A stretch of DNA of 64,000 bases, from the NCBI GenBank assembly GCA_021229015.1, contig CM037792.1, positions 4,717,876 through 4,781,875 on the forward strand. The letters run 5' to 3'. The notes under the pieces were generated by a model that saw only the letters and a program-made list of their open reading frames with translations, searched no databases and was not told where the DNA came from. The position numbers and the translations under genes were made by a program. This document shows, piece after piece, positions 48,223 through 58,957 of the stretch. The DNA is from Solen grandis (Eukaryota; Mollusca; Bivalvia; Adapedonta; Solenidae). Within the stretch, counting starts at the first letter, position 1. Each line of letters begins with the position of its first letter.

Positions 48223-50160
48223 GAACAGAACAGAACAGAACAGATATTTATTGTATCTCAACGTGTACATAGTACATAGTTGCATCAATAATACAAACAT
48301 GTAATCTGTCACTGATCGGTCGGTATTCACACACACACACACACACACACACCATACTACATAGTCTACATCTCATATTTAGACATCAATACTCTCTCTC
48401 TCTATCTCTCTCTCTATATCTATCACTCTCTCTCTCTCCCTCATTGGAATTTACACTCAGAAATCTCATAGCATTTTAAAAACAAGATCTAAATCTAATT
48501 GATTACAAAAATGCATTATTAATAAATGTCAAGGCACAATTTATCATTTTAGTCATGAAAGTTTTGTCGAAGATTGCTTTAATCAAGGTGAACTTATAAT
48601 GCGAGATTAGTACAGGTCTTACGAAATTCTAAAGCTTCTTGTATATATCTAGACAAATTATCAAAACTGCTTTATTATCTGAATTTAACATCTCACAAAA
48701 TTTAATAAAATTTGGTTTTGCGTAGAATCTTTTGTCAATGTATCGCTTTCTAATTTCTTTGTAGGCTGTGCAAACAAAAATGAAATGGTACTCATCTTCG
48801 AGATCATTCTTATTACAAAACATACAATATCGAAGGTGTCTAGAAATTCTATTCCTACCGTATCTACCTGACTCAATTCTTAAAGGATGTGATGATAAAC
48901 GTAATCTGGAGAGAAAATATCTTAGTTTGTTTGGTACTATATCAAGGTATTTCTCAAAGGTAAATACTGTTTTAAAATGTTTATACGTAAATAGTACACT
49001 ACTTATAGACAAATCGTTATTCCACTTTTGAACAAAACAGTCGATTATTCTCTGTTTAAATAAATTACAAAAGTCATTTGGATTTACTGAATATGGATCA
49101 ATAAAAACATTGCTAAACCCAAAATTATCAAACAGTTTTTTAACATTTGATAACCAGTTTACTTTACCTCTATTACAATCATATAACATGCATGTGTACA
49201 TTTTCTCCAGAATTATATTATCAGTATATAAAAGCTTAAACCAGTATTTGACGATTTTCACATATCGAGCTATATAAAGTGGATATCTTCCTAATTCCCC
49301 GTACACTGCCGCTGAACATGTAGTTCTTTTTACTCCGAGTAATCTTTTGCAGAATTTTAAATGTAAAGTTTCCATATTTTTCGATTTAGTATTCCCCCAT
49401 ACTTCAGCGTTGTATTGTAAAATCGAACCAACAAAGGAATCGAACAAATGCATCATAGTGCTAGGTTTTAAATTAAAATCTTTAGTATTGTAAAATAGAC
49501 ATCTTAAAGCTTTAAGTCCTTTCCCTATCAAAAATTCCTGATTAAGATTAAAACTACCAGTATAATTGAACACTGTGCCCAGATAGTTGAAATCATTAAC
49601 TATTTCTAATATTTGACCGTCGTATGTAAAACATTCATTTCCTTTTATAGGACCACGTTTACGAAATACCATTACTTTAGTTTTGTCAGTATTAACCTCT
49701 AAATTCCATTTACAACAGTATTCATATAAACTATCCAGATTATGTTGTAATTCCGAAGGAGACTTTCCAAAAATAATCATATCATCTGCAAAGTACAGTG
49801 AAATAATGATAAGGTCATCAAAATGTAAACCATTTTCTGGCGAGTCCAAGAGTGATAGTTCCAAATCTTCGATAAAAAGAGCGAATAATTTCGGAGACAT
49901 GACCTCTCCTTGCAACAAACCGACCGTGATATCAAAGTAGTCTGAATGATCATTATATTTGCGAACACAAGCTTTAACTTTATCATACATATCCCTTATA
50001 ACTCTAAGTATTTTACCATTTACACCCAGTTTAGATAATTTGAACCATAGATTATTCCTATTAACGCTATCAAATGCCCTCCTGAAGTCAACAAATGCAC
50101 AATACAAACGTTTATTTTCATTTAAAAGTTTTTGTACAACAGTATGCAAAATAAAAAAAA
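48223..50160 (-). mobile_element. LINE A, 5'-truncated insertion inside LINE B
   Basis: TCATA flanks both ends (48218-48222 and 50161-50165). The 3' end has repeated TCTGT units after AATAAATA; the 5' end starts inside the reverse transcriptase. The 1938-bp length and 5' truncation are typical of target-primed reverse transcription. Confidence 0.9.
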
Positions 50161-50164
50161 TCAT
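48629..50164 (-). CDS. LINE A ORF2 fragment: reverse transcriptase and zinc knuckle
   Basis: The frame is open for 511 codons. Its ATG is supplied by the target site (LINE B) by chance. It starts mid reverse transcriptase (RLYCAFVDFRRAFDSVNR), passes LLQGEVMSPKLFALF and the catalytic YFADD near residue 124, and ends in a CxxC-H-C knuckle (CMFCNKNDLEDEYHF). It lacks the endonuclease and first reverse transcriptase blocks, so it cannot move by itself. The layout is close to LINE C (16082-19591). The intact frame suggests a young insertion. Confidence 0.9.
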   Translation of the reverse strand: MIFFILHTVVQKLLNENKRLYCAFVDFRRAFDSVNRNNLWFKLSKLGVNGKILRVIRDMYDKVKACVRKYNDHSDYFDITVGLLQGEVMSPKLFALFIEDLELSLLDSPENGLHFDDLIIISLYFADDMIIFGKSPSELQHNLDSLYEYCCKWNLEVNTDKTKVMVFRKRGPIKGNECFTYDGQILEIVNDFNYLGTVFNYTGSFNLNQEFLIGKGLKALRCLFYNTKDFNLKPSTMMHLFDSFVGSILQYNAEVWGNTKSKNMETLHLKFCKRLLGVKRTTCSAAVYGELGRYPLYIARYVKIVKYWFKLLYTDNIILEKMYTCMLYDCNRGKVNWLSNVKKLFDNFGFSNVFIDPYSVNPNDFCNLFKQRIIDCFVQKWNNDLSISSVLFTYKHFKTVFTFEKYLDIVPNKLRYFLSRLRLSSHPLRIESGRYGRNRISRHLRYCMFCNKNDLEDEYHFIFVCTAYKEIRKRYIDKRFYAKPNFIKFCEMLNSDNKAVLIICLDIYKKL

Positions 50165-50200
50165 AAATAATGTATGACTTAATTGACTGCAATTATTGCG

Positions 50201-51757
50201 TTATCTGGCGTGGTATATTTGGTATTTTCTGTTACCGTGATAGTAATGCCGTGGTACAATTTTATTATTTTGATTTAGTAGTCTTTTAAAAACAGCCACA
50301 GATCTTGCATTTTTTAAATCGTTTGGTAAATTATTCCATTCCCGAATAGCTGATGGAAGAAAAGAGTTATAGTACGAGGTTGAGTTAGCATGGATAGTTT
50401 GAATATTGTTCGAGTTTCTAAGGTTATAATTAGATATACTACCAACCTGTTCAGGAATTAAGTCATGTAAGTATGTTGGTGTTAAACCATGTAATATTTT
50501 ATAAAATAAAATTAATTTATGTTTTCTTCTTCTTGATTGAAGTGATTCCCAACCAATTTCATTTTCTAATGCGTCAATAGATACAAGTTTAGTTGTTCCT
50601 GTAACAATTCTAGCGGCCTCGTTTTGAATTTTGTCTAATTCTGTTTTTTCATATGAGTTACAGTTATCAAATATTACATCACCATACTCTAATAAAGGCC
50701 TGATAAAAGATATATAGATTGTTTCTAACGCTGACCGATCTAGCAAAAATTTCATTCTTTTCATTATATTAATGCGTGACCATGCTTTAGACTTAACATA
50801 TTCTATGTGATTATGCCAAGAAAGAGTGTTCGTAAAATACAAACCCAAATGTTTATGAGACTCAACTTCTGTTATCACTTCATTATTCATTAGCACTTGA
50901 GGGTGATTAGCAATTGTTTTTTTGCGTGTAAAAAGTAAAGACTCAGTTTTTTTTGGATTAAATTTAACTAACCATTTATCAGCCCAATCTTTAATTGTTC
51001 TCAAATCGTTATTGAGAGAGGTTGATGCAGTCACAGGATTATCGACGATTACATATAGTGCAGTATCATCTGCAAACAATCTAATATATGAGTTTATATG
51101 ATTAACGATATCATTAATATAGATTAAAAACAAAAGAGGCCCTAACAAAGACCCTTGAGGGACGCCGGCTCTTATAAAGACTGGGTCGGACTTGACACCA
51201 TGAACAACAACGCGCTGGGTCCGGTTGGATAAGTAATCTTTAAACCATTCGAGCAAGTCTCCTGTGATACCGGCAGCCTTAAGTTTGATAATTAAACCCT
51301 TGTGCCAAACTCGATCAAAGGCCTTGCTAATATCACAGAAAATCGCTCGAACCTCTTTTCCTGAGTCTAAGGTAGATGATATAAAATTATGTAGATAAGT
51401 TAGTTGGTTTACAGTAGAGTCACCTGGAGTAAAACCTGACTGAAACTGTGTCACTATATTACTCTCAATGAAAAAATTATGAACATATTTAAAAACACAT
51501 TTCTCAAAAACTTTTTCAATGCAACTTAATAAAGACACTGGACGATAATTGGACACAATAGATCGATCCCCAGATTTAAAAATAGGACATACATAAGCTT
51601 CTTTCCATGAGGTTGGAACTGTACCCAGTGTTAATGATGTATTGAAAAGGTCACATAGAGGAATCGACAATTCATTTGACAGTTCACGAAGTACATAATT
51701 GTTAATTAAATCAGGACCTACAGCCTTTCCTAATTTCAAATTTTTCAAAACATCCAT
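50201..51757 (-). CDS. LINE B ORF2, reverse transcriptase part
   Basis: This 518-codon frame encodes a reverse transcriptase of the jockey/CR1 type. It opens with LKLGKAVGPDLINNYVLREL. SNYRPVSLLSCIEKVFE, AIFCDISKAFDRVWH, GVPQGSLLGPLLFL and the catalytic LFADD near residue 227 follow. The C-terminal RRRKHKLILFYKILHGLTP and WNNLPNDL blocks are typical. A TAA at 50201 stands where Leu is expected; the frame then continues 36 bp to the LINE A insertion. Upstream it is one frameshift (about 51795) from the endonuclease part, so the element is inactive. Confidence 0.9.
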   Translation of the reverse strand: MDVLKNLKLGKAVGPDLINNYVLRELSNELSIPLCDLFNTSLTLGTVPTSWKEAYVCPIFKSGDRSIVSNYRPVSLLSCIEKVFEKCVFKYVHNFFIESNIVTQFQSGFTPGDSTVNQLTYLHNFISSTLDSGKEVRAIFCDISKAFDRVWHKGLIIKLKAAGITGDLLEWFKDYLSNRTQRVVVHGVKSDPVFIRAGVPQGSLLGPLLFLIYINDIVNHINSYIRLFADDTALYVIVDNPVTASTSLNNDLRTIKDWADKWLVKFNPKKTESLLFTRKKTIANHPQVLMNNEVITEVESHKHLGLYFTNTLSWHNHIEYVKSKAWSRINIMKRMKFLLDRSALETIYISFIRPLLEYGDVIFDNCNSYEKTELDKIQNEAARIVTGTTKLVSIDALENEIGWESLQSRRRKHKLILFYKILHGLTPTYLHDLIPEQVGSISNYNLRNSNNIQTIHANSTSYYNSFLPSAIREWNNLPNDLKNARSVAVFKRLLNQNNKIVPRHYYHGNRKYQIYHAR

Positions 51758-51777
51758 TATGTCTTGTTGAGTAAGTA

Positions 51778-52560
51778 TTATTGAACTAATTGATTTTTCT
51801 GATTGTGATAATATTGTATATTTGTATTTGATTCATCAATAAGTGTTTGTTCTTGAAAATATTTATTAAAAAGATTAGCTTTTAATGATAATTTCGATAA
51901 GTATTCTTCCTTACTTTTTCTACTATTTGATATTATTTCATTCCTAAGTTGTCTGAAAACATACCAGTGATGTTCACACATAGTTTTCTTTGCTTTTCTG
52001 AAAGCTCTTTTACGTTTTCTAATTAGAGATTTAATTTTGCTTGTTATCCAAGGGTGTTCATTTGGAAATATTCGAACTTGCTTATTTGGTATACATTCCC
52101 TGCATATTTTATGAATATATTCTGTAATATTTATAGCATACTTATTTATATCAGTATCTTTAAGTAAATTCCAATCAGTATTACTAGCTAGGCTTCTTAA
52201 ATTTTCGTAGTCCCCTTTTTCAAAGTACCAAACGTGACGATTAAATGTTTTAGGTATATTTTTCTTAAAGTTTAAAACGCAAAAAATTGGACAATGATAC
52301 CTTATATTTTGAGGAAGGAAAGGTTCACCCACATCACATAACATGACATGATCGTGATTCTTGACAAATATGAGGTCTATTAAACTTGATGAGTTTTCAG
52401 TGAAATGAGTTTCACTTTGTATACATTGATATAGGGAATTATACATACATAGTGAGTCAATTTTATTTCTCGAACTGGACTTTTTTAAGTTTAGATTAAA
52501 ATCACCTGTAATTATAATATTGTCAAAATTTAAATCGCTTAAGATTAATAGAGTCCTCAA
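51778..52560 (-). CDS. LINE B ORF2, endonuclease C-part and linker
   Basis: The frame starts in the AP-endonuclease (IIITGDFNLN) and reaches LIDLIFVKN. It then covers the linker, with PWITSKIKSLIRKRKRAFRK. It is cut from the N-terminal endonuclease part by frame damage around 52561-52645 (a run of eight A) and from the reverse transcriptase by a frameshift near 51795. Both breaks look like point lesions. Confidence 0.85.
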   Translation of the reverse strand: MRTLLILSDLNFDNIIITGDFNLNLKKSSSRNKIDSLCMYNSLYQCIQSETHFTENSSSLIDLIFVKNHDHVMLCDVGEPFLPQNIRYHCPIFCVLNFKKNIPKTFNRHVWYFEKGDYENLRSLASNTDWNLLKDTDINKYAINITEYIHKICRECIPNKQVRIFPNEHPWITSKIKSLIRKRKRAFRKAKKTMCEHHWYVFRQLRNEIISNSRKSKEEYLSKLSLKANLFNKYFQEQTLIDESNTNIQYYHNQKNQLVQ

Positions 52561-52640
52561 TCACCAAATGTTTAGCTACTTCTGTATTTGGAGGTCTGTA
52601 GTATAAACCAAACTGACTTTTTTTTAAAATACCAACGGGT

Positions 52641-53274
52641 TTAATCTAATCTTCGTTTATAACAAATATTACTTTTAACATAAATAATGACACCTCCATG
52701 ACAGTCAAAACTTCTATCCTTCCTTTCAGGTGGTGAAAAGCTTGGTATAAGAATATCATTATTTGATATTTCTGGGCTAAGCCAGGTTTCAGAAAAGGCT
52801 AGAATGTCAAAATCTTTTAGTTCGGTAGACAATATATCCATTTTTTGAAAAATACTTTGAACATTATAATGTACAAATGTAAAATACTTAGAAAAGTCAA
52901 TTGACTGACAAAGTGTAGAGGAGAGATATGAACTATCACTGTGTACTGATGTTTGGACCAGGATTTGGATGGATGTCACCAGACAGTAAAATTAAAAGCA
53001 TGATGCACATAGCAGCAAAAGCAAGTACAAAACATATAATTAGTATATGTATGTCTATACAAGAATGAACAACACATCTAGCTCTTAGATAATGACAACT
53101 GTTAACTTTCCGAAACGTTGAAGAATGTTCATGTATTCTACTAATTATCGAGATGCTGTGATGAACATCGCTTATGATAGCTAATAAAAATACCAGAGTG
53201 AGAGAGAGAGTAAAGCCATGGAATATATTAGCTGGCCTGAGTCTAAAGTCGGCTATATAAACTGTATAACGCAT
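52641..53274 (-). CDS. LINE B ORF2 N-terminus: hydrophobic leader, 2A-like motif, endonuclease start
   Basis: Two overlapping frames form the start. The first (52936-53274) begins at an ATG and holds two hydrophobic stretches (LTLVFLLAII and ILIICFVLAFAAMCIMLL). It ends in LLSGDIHPNPGP at 52954-52980, a 2A-like motif. The second (52641-52979) carries the endonuclease start: FVHYNVQSIFQKM and LAFSETWLSP. A one-base slip after the motif separates them. 2A-like peptides before the endonuclease are known in non-LTR elements of sea urchin, oyster and others, where the ribosome skips a peptide bond. Here His replaces the canonical Glu. Confidence 0.82.
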
Positions 53275-53280
53275 ATCAAC

Positions 53281-54526
53281 TATAAATCTGACGCTTTCGA
53301 AAGAAACAACCCCAGACCCTGGCCACTATACACCATAGCAATGCACAGCCCATATCTGCACCCACGCATGCCATCAATCCAGCAGAGAACACAATAGTAA
53401 GAAAAACAGAAACAAGTAATGAAAAGATTATCAAAGACATGATTGAAACAGAACAGAAAAAAAGTTTTATCAGCTGTGGCTAAATCAAGTTAATATTAGG
53501 CATGCAGCCATTTTAAATGTCAAGATAATTTCTTTATCTAAATCCATCGCTATATGATAACGGCTCTCATGGTAAATGTTAAAATAAAGAAAAAGACATT
53601 TTCACATACAAAGTAACATTATATGCATTGCACATACACATTTAATTGTTAAATAAGCATGGGTGCATGTGATCCTTGAGGCTTTGCAACATCAGTATAA
53701 TACAAGTACTGCAGATGATATATATATATATATACATATACATACACACATACATATACACCAAATACATACACACATACCATATACATACACCGATGAA
53801 ATGTTCATGAGCATTCTCTTACATAATACACATCTTTTAGATTTTAAGTAAGTATGAGTCATCATATACTGTATACAATACCGCACAAAAAAAATTCTCA
53901 TCCTAACTGACAGCACAGTTATTATGTTGGTATATAGTTAATAATAACATTGAAGAATAAATAAACAAATGCAAGTTCCATTTTACACATGATTTGATAA
54001 GAAATTGATTTACGAAATGCAGATATGCCAGTGATCACATTGCATATTTCAGTTATATATCATACAACATATATATGATTTTGCTGACTAACTTATAAAT
54101 CAATAATCTTCCCAAGAACATAAACATAATGCATGCTAGAATACGGACATTTTCAATAAAATTTTAATTTGTAATAAAACCAAAAAAAAGAGATCTAAGT
54201 ATTAATTATATTTGCCTTTACAAAATACGACACAGTTTACTTAAGCCAAACTTAGCACAATGCATAATCAAGAATGTAATCACCTAGTATACAGAGACAG
54301 ATTAATTAATCAATAACTACACTTGTTATGTTTATAGCCTGAATTTTTGGTATTTTATTGACATTGTGCAAACTGGATGTTAGCTCAGTACATTAAAATA
54401 TTCATCTATTGAAGGAAGTACATGTAGATCGTGTTCGTGTTACGAAAATAACTACTCGTACACGCTATGGACAAAGTATACTGAACAAAGTATACTGGTC
54501 AACAAAGTTTACATAGCGTAACATCG
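53281..54526. other. Gene-free stretch between LINE ORF1 and ORF2
   Basis: No coding domain is seen. TA and CATA microsatellites lie at 53716-53790. It may be the spacer of LINE B or unrelated DNA. Confidence 0.4.
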
Positions 54527-55135
54527 CTATCCACTCACGGCGCGATCTAAGTCATCCTTAACATTTACCCGGTGAACTTTACCGTGCGCGTCCTTTACAA
54601 GGATATTGCCAGCGTAGGACCAAGCACCCAGGATCTTCTTAGCTTTGACCATGCTACGAGCATGGAACAGCAATGTGTTTCTGTACTTGGTCAGATCTTC
54701 GTTGATGAAAACGCCATTAAAACCACATGAGCGAGCCTTTGCGCGAGCACTATAAAACTTGTTGCGAGCACGAAATGACGTGAATTTGACAATGATTGCT
54801 CTTGGTTTTGTAGGGTTGAGGTATTTTGGACCGACTCTGTGGCTCCGATCTATGTCGTCTAGGCTGATATTGGCTCCTATAGCGCTTGCAATTTCCATAA
54901 CAATATCATCAGTGGACTCTGCAGGGGATTCACTGACCCCAGTTACTCGTAAACAGTTACGGCGACTGTATTGCTCACTATTGTCAGTTGCGGCCTCTAA
55001 GGCAGCTACCCGCTTTTTGAGCTGTTCGTTCTCCTCACGCAATGATTTTATTTCTTTGGAGACACCACCGATTACACCCGATACAATCGTTAAAAAATAG
55101 TTAAAGTGCGCTACATGCTTTCTATGAGCAAGCAA
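54527..55135 (-). CDS. LINE ORF1 (coiled coil plus RRM), probably of LINE B type
   Basis: The frame encodes a leucine-zipper-like coiled coil (SLREENEQLKKRVAALEAA), then SRRNCLRVTGVSESP, DDIDRSHRVG and AIIVKFTSFRARNKFY (RRM), and a C-terminal domain with VFINEDLTKYRNTLLFHAR. Such proteins bind LINE RNA. There is no ATG: the listed start is TTG and the frame closes at a TAA just upstream, so the N-terminus is missing. It lies 1.25 kb upstream of LINE B ORF2 on the same strand. Pairing them is plausible but not proven. Confidence 0.85.
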   Translation of the reverse strand: MLAHRKHVAHFNYFLTIVSGVIGGVSKEIKSLREENEQLKKRVAALEAATDNSEQYSRRNCLRVTGVSESPAESTDDIVMEIASAIGANISLDDIDRSHRVGPKYLNPTKPRAIIVKFTSFRARNKFYSARAKARSCGFNGVFINEDLTKYRNTLLFHARSMVKAKKILGAWSYAGNILVKDAHGKVHRVNVKDDLDRAVSG

Positions 55136-56159
55136 AATGCAATCAAATCTACTTTATTTTACATGTACCGGTAATTGATATTGCCCGATGTTCTTAAATG
55201 ATAAAAAGGTTCAACAACAAAGCAAAATTAATAATGTTATGCCGAAGTCACATAGTTATAATACGTGTCGTTTTATTCTTGTGAATAAAATCACAGTTTG
55301 TCCTACTTAATCTTTCCGAAATGAGACGCTTGTAACTCGTTCAAAATTAGAGAAATATGCTGGGCAACGAATGTTAAAAATATTCTCAGCAGGTTAGATT
55401 TTTATGAAGTATGGATCTCGCAAGGTGTAGGTAGTAATGAATTTTTATATCTTTGTTGAAACAGAGAGTACGAGATAACATTATACAAAATGTAGAAAGC
55501 AGAATAAATGAACAACAAGATCATCTTTTATAAGAATATATCTAATTTTAAATTCCAGTATTATTTGAGTGTATTAATATCGCAAAATAAAGAATAGCAT
55601 TTAGTAAATTAAATAAAATATAACCTTATCCATTCATCTCAACAGTGTTCACAAGATTTCTTTTTATGTATGTATGTATGTATGTATGTAAAGATATAGG
55701 CAATAGAGAATTAGGCATATCACAAAAACGGTAACGGCGTGACAGGACGTGGCGAGAACCTAGCTGTAGAACGTAATAAGGACGTAGTGGGAACCGATAA
55801 GAGCGAGGACGTGAAGGACGTAGTTGGACTTTGGGCAAGCTCAAAACAAACGTGGTGATTGGGACACAATGCGAACCAGTAAGGACGTCGTGAAAACATA
55901 GTAACAATTTCATGGACGTAGTTCAAGAGTGGTACGAACGGGAGATAATGCACAATGATTCTACTACGTCCTAACATGGTTGTCACTACGTCCTGCTTCG
56001 TCAATGAAGTTCTATCTACAACTGCTCCAGGTTTAGGCTAAGACCATGTCAGGTCCACGACCGACTAGGCTGTAACTACTCCCTTCACATCTTTAACACG
56101 TTTGCAATAGGTTCTCAAGTTGCATCTGAGTGAGTTGCTGAGCATTTGGTATAAAAACG

Positions 56160-56350
56160 TTTTGCTCTTCCACTCGTTTCACTTGACTGAGTTAAGAATG
56201 GAAGATCAACAGTCCTTCTTTAACTTTCTGCGGGTGCCTCCAAGATGTTCGACGAATTTCTACACAATTTCTACACGTCGCTGCAGTTCTCATGGACCTA
56301 TCCAAGGTTCGACTGCCTCCCGCACCATCTTGTTGCCCCAAAGTTGCGCG
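56160..56350 (+). pseudogene. Harbinger/PIF transposase N-terminal fragment
   Basis: The sequence reads EDQQSFFNFLRVPPR from about 56200, then after a frame slip MFDEFLHNFYTSLQ. This resembles the DxxSFxNFLRxPPxMFDE region at the start of HARBI1-like transposases. Only about 60 residues remain and the DDE core is absent. LINE D begins just after it. Confidence 0.6.
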
Positions 56351-56359
56351 CATATATGA

Positions 56360-57752
56360 TACTTCCCCTACTTTTGATATTGTCAATGTTCAAATACCAT
56401 GTGAAGAAAGTATTAAACAGATAACCAAAATGTGCAAAAAAGCTGGCATGCAACCCAATGTGCTTTTACGACTCAGTAAATTCTAAGTCCTGAAAATAAA
56501 ATTCATATTTACAAGACTTTTATTCGCTCAAATTTTAATTATTCTCCACTTGTGAGGCATTTTTGCAGTATATCGAATGCAGATTAACTTGAGAATCCTC
56601 AGAATTACTTTTAATGATTTTAATTCATCCTATAAACAACTTTTAGATAGAGCAAATATGCCAACCTTACATAAGCAGAATGAGTGAACTAGCAATAGAA
56701 TCTTTTAAATGTTTATACAAAGTGTCTCCATCTTATCTTCATGACCTTGTAAATTTTAAAAATACCTCTTACTAATTCAGGTACTCAAACACAGTAAAGG
56801 TGCCAACTATAAGAACAACATCTTATGGTAAGAACTATTTCAAATATGAGGCGGTCCAAGTGTGGAACAGCCTCCCAAATGACTTGAGATGTGTCGACAA
56901 CTTTAAGGAGTTCCGGAGGCTGGTGCGAACCTGGACAGGCCCATCCTGTAAAAGTTCAATGTGCACTTGATATATAGCTTTATGTGTATGTATATTTTCT
57001 TTGCATTTACAAATTGTTTGCATTTACTCATATATTTTATTTTGCTTGTAGTTTCTTTAGTTACAATTTTACTTGTTTGCATTGTTACCATGTTTTGTCA
57101 GCTTCAGCTTGCATTTTTACTCTGTTTTATTTGTGGTAGGCTTTAAATGTACTTCTGTTTTATTTTAGATGCCAAGTATAGCTTGTGTGTTTTATTTGTA
57201 CATAGTGATGTTCTTAGTGATATGAATTCTTAATAACTTATTCTCCTGTACAATAGTCCAATACTTTATTTTAACATATTTTTTATGTCAATGCCTAGCC
57301 TGTCTTAATCCTAACCTTAATGCCATGATAATACTTTTCCATTTGGGGCCGCCGTGGCCGAGCGGTTACAGTCGTGGACTACAAATCTCTCAGCCCCTCA
57401 CCGCTGTGGGTTCGAATCCCGGTAGGGACTTCGGATTTTCATGTGAGGAAGCCTTCCAGCTGGCTTGCGGTAGGTCGGTGGTTCTACCCGAGTACCTCTG
57501 TGTACTAGGGATCTTCCTCCACCTGTAATTAGCTGGACGTCGCCATATGATTGAAATATTATCGCAGCGACGGTAAACTCCAATACAACAACAAAAACTT
57601 TTCCATTTACAGGTGCACTAAACATTATGTTATTTTTGTTTTATACTTTTTTGTTGATGCTTTGTGTATCTTGTTCGGTAAATAGCTTCAATTTAATGTT
57701 ATATTGTTATAAAGTCCGACGTAAAATAAAGCTTCTTGTATCTTGCATCAGG
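56360..57752 (+). pseudogene. LINE D ORF2 C-terminus with 3' UTR
   Basis: Broken frames encode MCKKAGMQPNVLLRLSKF, SNFNYSPLVRHFC, ITFNDFNSSYKQLL and then YEAVQVWNSLPNDLR. The end TWTGPSCKSSMCT has the terminal Cys pattern of this jockey-superfamily LINE type. A TGA follows near 56970. The 3' UTR runs to AATAAAGCTTCTTG (about 57728-57745). Stops and shifts show that it is dead. Its 3' UTR received the SINE at 57345. Confidence 0.78.
57333..57608 (+). mobile_element. tRNA-derived SINE with 12-bp target duplication
   Basis: ACTTTTCCATTT stands at 57333-57344 and 57597-57608. The 252-bp insert begins with GGGGCCGCCGTGGCCGAGCG (A box) and GGTTCGAATCC (B box, 57409-57419). It ends with CCATATGATTGAAATATT, GCGACGGTAAACTCC and an ACAACAACAAAAA tail. 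Confidence 0.92.
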
Positions 57753-58045
57753 ACCAGCAGACGCAATTAGAACGTGATAAGCGCGTGACAAGAGCGCAGT
57801 GCGTCCACTTGGACGTAGTGAGAACACAGTGGAGGGGTATGGAAAAAGGTGTTTGACCTGATGAGAACGTGAAAATGCGCGTAGTAAGAACTAACTGAAA
57901 ACTTTAAAGACGCAGTTAGAACCTAGCAAGGACGTGGGAACATGAAAACAGTACTTGATTTCAAATTTGAACACGTCCTCGCCACGTTGATCGAAATTGC
58001 TAGGACGTAGTACTTACGATCTTGGTGGTCTTCGTCCTGTAATGG

Positions 58046-58554
58046 GGTGTTATGGTTATTTTATCATTACCTAATCAACCATGTTTAAGGCATCCCTTTT
58101 TCAGTTTTAAGGTGTGTAATACATACATAAGATCATTTGTTAAGGTGTCAGGTTCATTACTCTGGTGTCAGTGGTTCACAGAAATGAAACTAGATATTTG
58201 ATACAGTAAATCTAGCTACATTTTTGTAGATGTAGAAAAAAAAGATAAATGCAATAATTTTTTATTCCCATGCTTTAGGGATATTGATCGACCAATTAAG
58301 TTCTAAGACTTCCTAGTTTTGTTAATAATATGCTATTAGACTATAGATAAATTGACCTAAATTATACATAATTTATCTATATTCTATAAAGGTCATGTCT
58401 ATCAAAAGGACGGTAAATGTTTACATGTGAAAAACATACAATAATATACAACATAATCCATTAATGAGAAATATTATACATGTAAAAGATAAGCCAAATG
58501 TCTGCATGCCTGCTAGTTACGCCGACGAAGTTCAAATAATATAACGATAATAAA
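58046..58554. other. Gene-free stretch
   Basis: No gene or repeat is supported. It borders the promoter-like region that follows. Confidence 0.4.
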
Positions 58555-58584
58555 TGACGTCAAAGGTCAATTATTATGACGTCA
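58555..58584. promoter_or_regulatory. Two CRE palindromes
   Basis: TGACGTCA occurs at 58555-58562 and 58577-58584, 22 bp apart centre to centre, about two helical turns. CAAAGGTCA, a nuclear-receptor half-site form, lies between them. CREB/ATF binding is an inference from the sites. Confidence 0.55.
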
Positions 58585-58876
58585 TATTGTTATAGACTAC
58601 CGACTGAGCATTTCAGAGGGTCAAAGAGACGGGAAAAGATACAGAGTCTAGACAGGACCTCATCTGCGATTCTTCTGTACAGTATCACGTACATTGACAT
58701 ATCTATCCGAATATAACGACATTGAAAAAAAGCTCAACAATCACTGTCTTGTAAAAATTGCGATAATGACGCTGTGAATAAAAGACTGTACAGTACTGGA
58801 GATCTAGATCTACATTTCTCTCTCTGACTTAGGTTTTAATTTATTGTCGTCACCGGTTTGGTTGGATTTTCGCCGT

Positions 58877-58884
58877 TATATAAA
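58877..58884 (+). promoter_or_regulatory. TATA box
   Basis: TATATAAA lies in a locally GC-richer stretch. A TCAGTC initiator-like word stands at 58914-58919, about 39 bp downstream of the first T, slightly more than usual. Confidence 0.5.
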
Positions 58885-58957
58885 CGTGTCTCATTCTTCG
58901 AAGGGAGACCACTTCAGTCGTGTTGAGCAAAGTCCGTCACTGTACATCTTAATTACA

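Larger units (their letters stand above)
55720..58045 (+). mobile_element. Harbinger-like DNA transposon remnant with GGACGTAGT repeats
   Basis: Segments 55720-56000 and 57755-58045 both carry many GGACGTAGT, GGACGTG and AGGACG words and their inverses, ending in similar inverted edges (ACAGGACGT near 55741 and the inverse of ACAGGACGAAG near 58040). A Harbinger-type transposase fragment lies between them at 56160-56350. LINE D and a SINE occupy the rest. I infer one element split by LINE D; the target duplication is not clear. Confidence 0.5.

Noticed and set aside
57345..57430. Functional tRNA gene
   Set aside because: The tRNA-like region heads a 252-bp SINE with target duplications; no proper acceptor stem is formed.
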